Below are positions 14,817-16,432 of a stretch of 16,432 bases of DNA, piece after piece. The number at the start of each line of letters is the position of its first letter. The first letter of the stretch is position 1. A model generated the notes under the pieces. The model was given only the letters and a program-made list of their open reading frames with translations, had not been told where the DNA came from and made no database searches. This DNA comes from DASUPK01 sp035265665 (GTDB lineage: Bacteria > Actinomycetota > Thermoleophilia > Solirubrobacterales > 70-9). Both the position numbers and the translations under genes were made by a program. The stretch lies in assembly GCA_035265665.1 (NCBI GenBank), contig DATFOK010000019.1:1-16432 (forward strand), in the 5' to 3' direction.

Positions 14817-15359
14817 CTACGAGAAACGCGCGCCCGAGTTCGTTGGGTGCCGGAACCTGATCGCCACCGCCTGGGTCCGCGGATGCACCTTCTGGTCGCC
14901 GTCCCGCCTCCACCCGTGTCGCTCGTAGAAGGCGATCGCGGGTGCGTTCTCTTTGAAGGTCCAGAGAACGACCTCTTCATAGGGAAGGTCTGCAAGCCGC
15001 TCCATCGCGGCACGCATCAACGCCGCCCCGGCGCCCTGTCCCCAGCGCTCCGGCTCGACGTAGATCGCCACCAGCTCCGCGACGCTTGCCCCGAGGTCCG
15101 GCTCGCGCGAGGGCGCGGCGACGAAGCAGTAGCCCGCGAACTCGCCGTCGATGTCGGCGACGTAGCTGAACGCGTCATCGACCGGGCGACGGAGCCCGAC
15201 GTGCACCTCGTGGCGCCAGCGCGGGATCGGAAGGTCGGCGAGGCGATCGGGCGCGACAATGTCGCGGTAGGCCGTCCGCCAGCCCGCGACCGTGACGGCG
15301 ACGATCGCATCGGTGTCATCCGGGGTCGCCTCGCGGACCCGGACCGGCCCGCCCTCCAC
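14817..15359 (-). CDS. GNAT family N-acetyltransferase
   Basis: This is a complete GNAT domain of 180 residues, beginning VRVREATPDDTDAIVAVTVA at 6-25. Motif A is VAELVAIYVEPERWGQGAGA at 93-112, with the acetyl-CoA pyrophosphate-binding QGAGAA, and motif B-like VLWTFKENAPAIAFYERHGW is at 131-150. It transfers acetyl from acetyl-CoA to an unknown amine. Its GTG start shares a base with the TAG of aroH (TAGTG), so translation is probably coupled. The C-terminal TNSGARFS tail looks like read-on sequence beyond the domain. It is paralogous to the truncated gene that follows in the same frame. Confidence 0.88.
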   Translation of the reverse strand: MEGGPVRVREATPDDTDAIVAVTVAGWRTAYRDIVAPDRLADLPIPRWRHEVHVGLRRPVDDAFSYVADIDGEFAGYCFVAAPSREPDLGASVAELVAIYVEPERWGQGAGAALMRAAMERLADLPYEEVVLWTFKENAPAIAFYERHGWRRDGDQKVHPRTQAVAIRFRHPTNSGARFS

Positions 15360-15736
15360 TACTGCGCCGCCTTCAGGTCCGAGCGCAGCCCCTGCGCCTC
15401 CCCGAGATACACGTGAGCGGGGGTGTGATCGCTGGGCGCGTAGTAGTGGACCAGGGTGCGGATCACGGACACCATCGCCCCGGGCACGTCGACCTCCCGC
15501 GCGCAGAGGAGGGGGACCTGGTCCAGCCCCACGTTGCGCGCGGCCACGGCGGGGAACTCCGCGTTCAGGTCATGGGTCGAGGTGAAGATGCAGCTCACGA
15601 TTCGCTCCGGGGTGAGCCCGTTGCGGGTCATCAGCTCGCGCATCAGCTCCTCGGTCGCCTCGATGATCGTCTCGGGATTGTTGCTGCGCGATTTCGTCGC
15701 GCCGCGGACGGCCCAGAGCCGGAGGTCCTCGCTCAT
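15359..15736 (-). CDS. aroH: Chorismate mutase, monofunctional AroH type
   Basis: The 125-residue enzyme rearranges chorismate to prephenate, the branch toward tyrosine and phenylalanine. It is the trimeric AroH fold, not the helical AroQ fold: AVRGATKS at 9-16, CAREVDVPGAM at 78-88, VIRTL at 91-95 and HVYLGEAQGLRSDL at 108-121. Residues equivalent to the Bacillus subtilis active site are seen (Arg7, Cys75, Glu78, Arg90 and Tyr108 there; Arg11, Cys78, Glu81, Arg93 and Tyr110 here). Length matches the family. The ATG overlaps the rluB stop by 4 bp (ATGA), and its stop overlaps the next start by one base. Confidence 0.96.
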   Translation of the reverse strand: MSEDLRLWAVRGATKSRSNNPETIIEATEELMRELMTRNGLTPERIVSCIFTSTHDLNAEFPAVAARNVGLDQVPLLCAREVDVPGAMVSVIRTLVHYYAPSDHTPAHVYLGEAQGLRSDLKAAQ

Positions 15737-16428
15737 GGCGCGGAATCTTTCCAGAGCGCGTCGATCTCCCTGCGATCGAGCCGCCGGGCCTCACCGCGGC
15801 GGAGGTCGCCGAGCTCGAGCGGCCCGATCCGGATCCGCGTCAGCTCCTCCACCTGGTTGCCGATTGCCTCGGCCATCCGCCGCACCTGGCGCTTACGTCC
15901 CTCGCGGATCGTGAGCTCCACTCGGCGCTCGGCAAGGCGCTCGACCTCGGCCGGGGCCGTGGCGCCGTCCTCGAGCCGGACCCCCTGGCGGAGTCGATCG
16001 AGATCCGCCTCAGAGGGGGGCTGCTCGAGCCGGACCAGGTAGGTCTTCGGCACCTGGTAGCGCGGGTGTGTAAGGCGGTTGGCCAGCTCGCCGTCGTTCG
16101 TCAACAAGATGAGGCCGGTCGAGTCGGCGTCGAGTCGTCCGACCGGATAGAGCCGGCGCGGTGAGTCGACCAGCTCGGTGACCGCCCGGCGTCTGCCCGG
16201 CTCGCTTGCGGTCGACACGACCCCCTTCGGCTTGTTCACCGCCCAGACCTCGCGCGGCTCCGCCGCGACCGGCTGGCCGTTCACCTCGACCCCCGATCCA
16301 TCGTCGACATCGCGCGCCGGGTCGGTGACCACCTCGCCGCCGACCCGCACCCTGCCCGCGGCGATCAGCTCCTCGGCCGCCCGGCGGGAGGCGACGCCGG
16401 CGTGAGCGAGGTACTTCGCGAGGCGCAC
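15733..16428 (-). CDS. rluB: 23S rRNA pseudouridine synthase, RluB/RsuA family
   Basis: The 231-residue protein has an N-terminal S4 RNA-binding domain (MRLAKYLAHAGVASRRAAEE, about 1-48). The RsuA/RluB-type catalytic domain includes NKPKGVVST at 65-73, GRLDADSTGLILLTNDGEL at 97-115 with catalytic Asp100, and IREGRKRQVRRM at 174-185. It isomerises a uridine in rRNA; RluB of 23S rRNA is more likely than RsuA by the sequence style, but the target site is not proven. The start is a GTG at 16428, giving the usual family beginning. Only four bases upstream are present, so its ribosome-binding site is not visible and a longer start cannot be excluded. It overlaps aroH by 4 bp. Confidence 0.93.
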   Translation of the reverse strand: MRLAKYLAHAGVASRRAAEELIAAGRVRVGGEVVTDPARDVDDGSGVEVNGQPVAAEPREVWAVNKPKGVVSTASEPGRRRAVTELVDSPRRLYPVGRLDADSTGLILLTNDGELANRLTHPRYQVPKTYLVRLEQPPSEADLDRLRQGVRLEDGATAPAEVERLAERRVELTIREGRKRQVRRMAEAIGNQVEELTRIRIGPLELGDLRRGEARRLDRREIDALWKDSAP

Positions 16429-16432
16429 CCCT

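Overview
The window is about 16.4 kb of high-GC bacterial DNA, densely packed with housekeeping genes that nearly all lie on the minus strand. No rRNA, tRNA, insertion sequence, CRISPR array or phage gene was seen. The gene set, the frequent GTG/TTG starts, the DUF3352 membrane protein beside der and metK, and a secreted beta-helix protein with Cys-paired Ig-like repeats and a basic tail suggest an actinobacterium, probably of the Thermoleophilia (Solirubrobacterales-like). That placement is inference from gene content, not a database match.

The left end holds the start of priA (minus, cut by the window edge). Next come two plus-strand genes: a large secreted protein (254-2656) and a small two-helix membrane protein with a bacterial PH domain (2667-3152). 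The latter converges on metK with a shared CTAG at the two stop codons. A minus-strand run follows, read right to left as cmk, der, a DUF3352 membrane-anchored protein, then metK, with 1-bp overlaps or gaps of 7-10 bp. A small plus-strand cupin gene (8597-8947) separates this run from the next one.

The right half (8936-16428) is an aromatic amino acid block on the minus strand. In transcription order it is: rluB, aroH (chorismate mutase), two tandem GNAT acetyltransferases (the second lacks its N-terminus), hisC-like aminotransferase, an unrecognised four-helix membrane protein, class I-alpha DAHP synthase, tyrA with a C-terminal ACT domain, and aroA. Together AroH, TyrA and the aminotransferase would carry chorismate to tyrosine. 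DAHP synthase and EPSP synthase supply the entry and sixth steps of the shikimate pathway. The order aroH ... hisC-tyrA-aroA resembles the Bacillus aromatic supraoperon.

No obvious new multi-gene system was found. The observations most worth a second look are: (1) a short bulged-hairpin element present in two full copies and one degenerate copy, next to the starts of cmk and the DUF3352 gene, with a compensatory base pair and an AGGAG in the stem; (2) a strong Shine-Dalgarno and ATG ahead of the four-helix membrane protein that is out of frame with it; (3) two GNAT paralogues in the same frame separated by one TAG; and (4) a structured 276-bp leader upstream of the DAHP synthase that also holds a possible 48-residue ORF.
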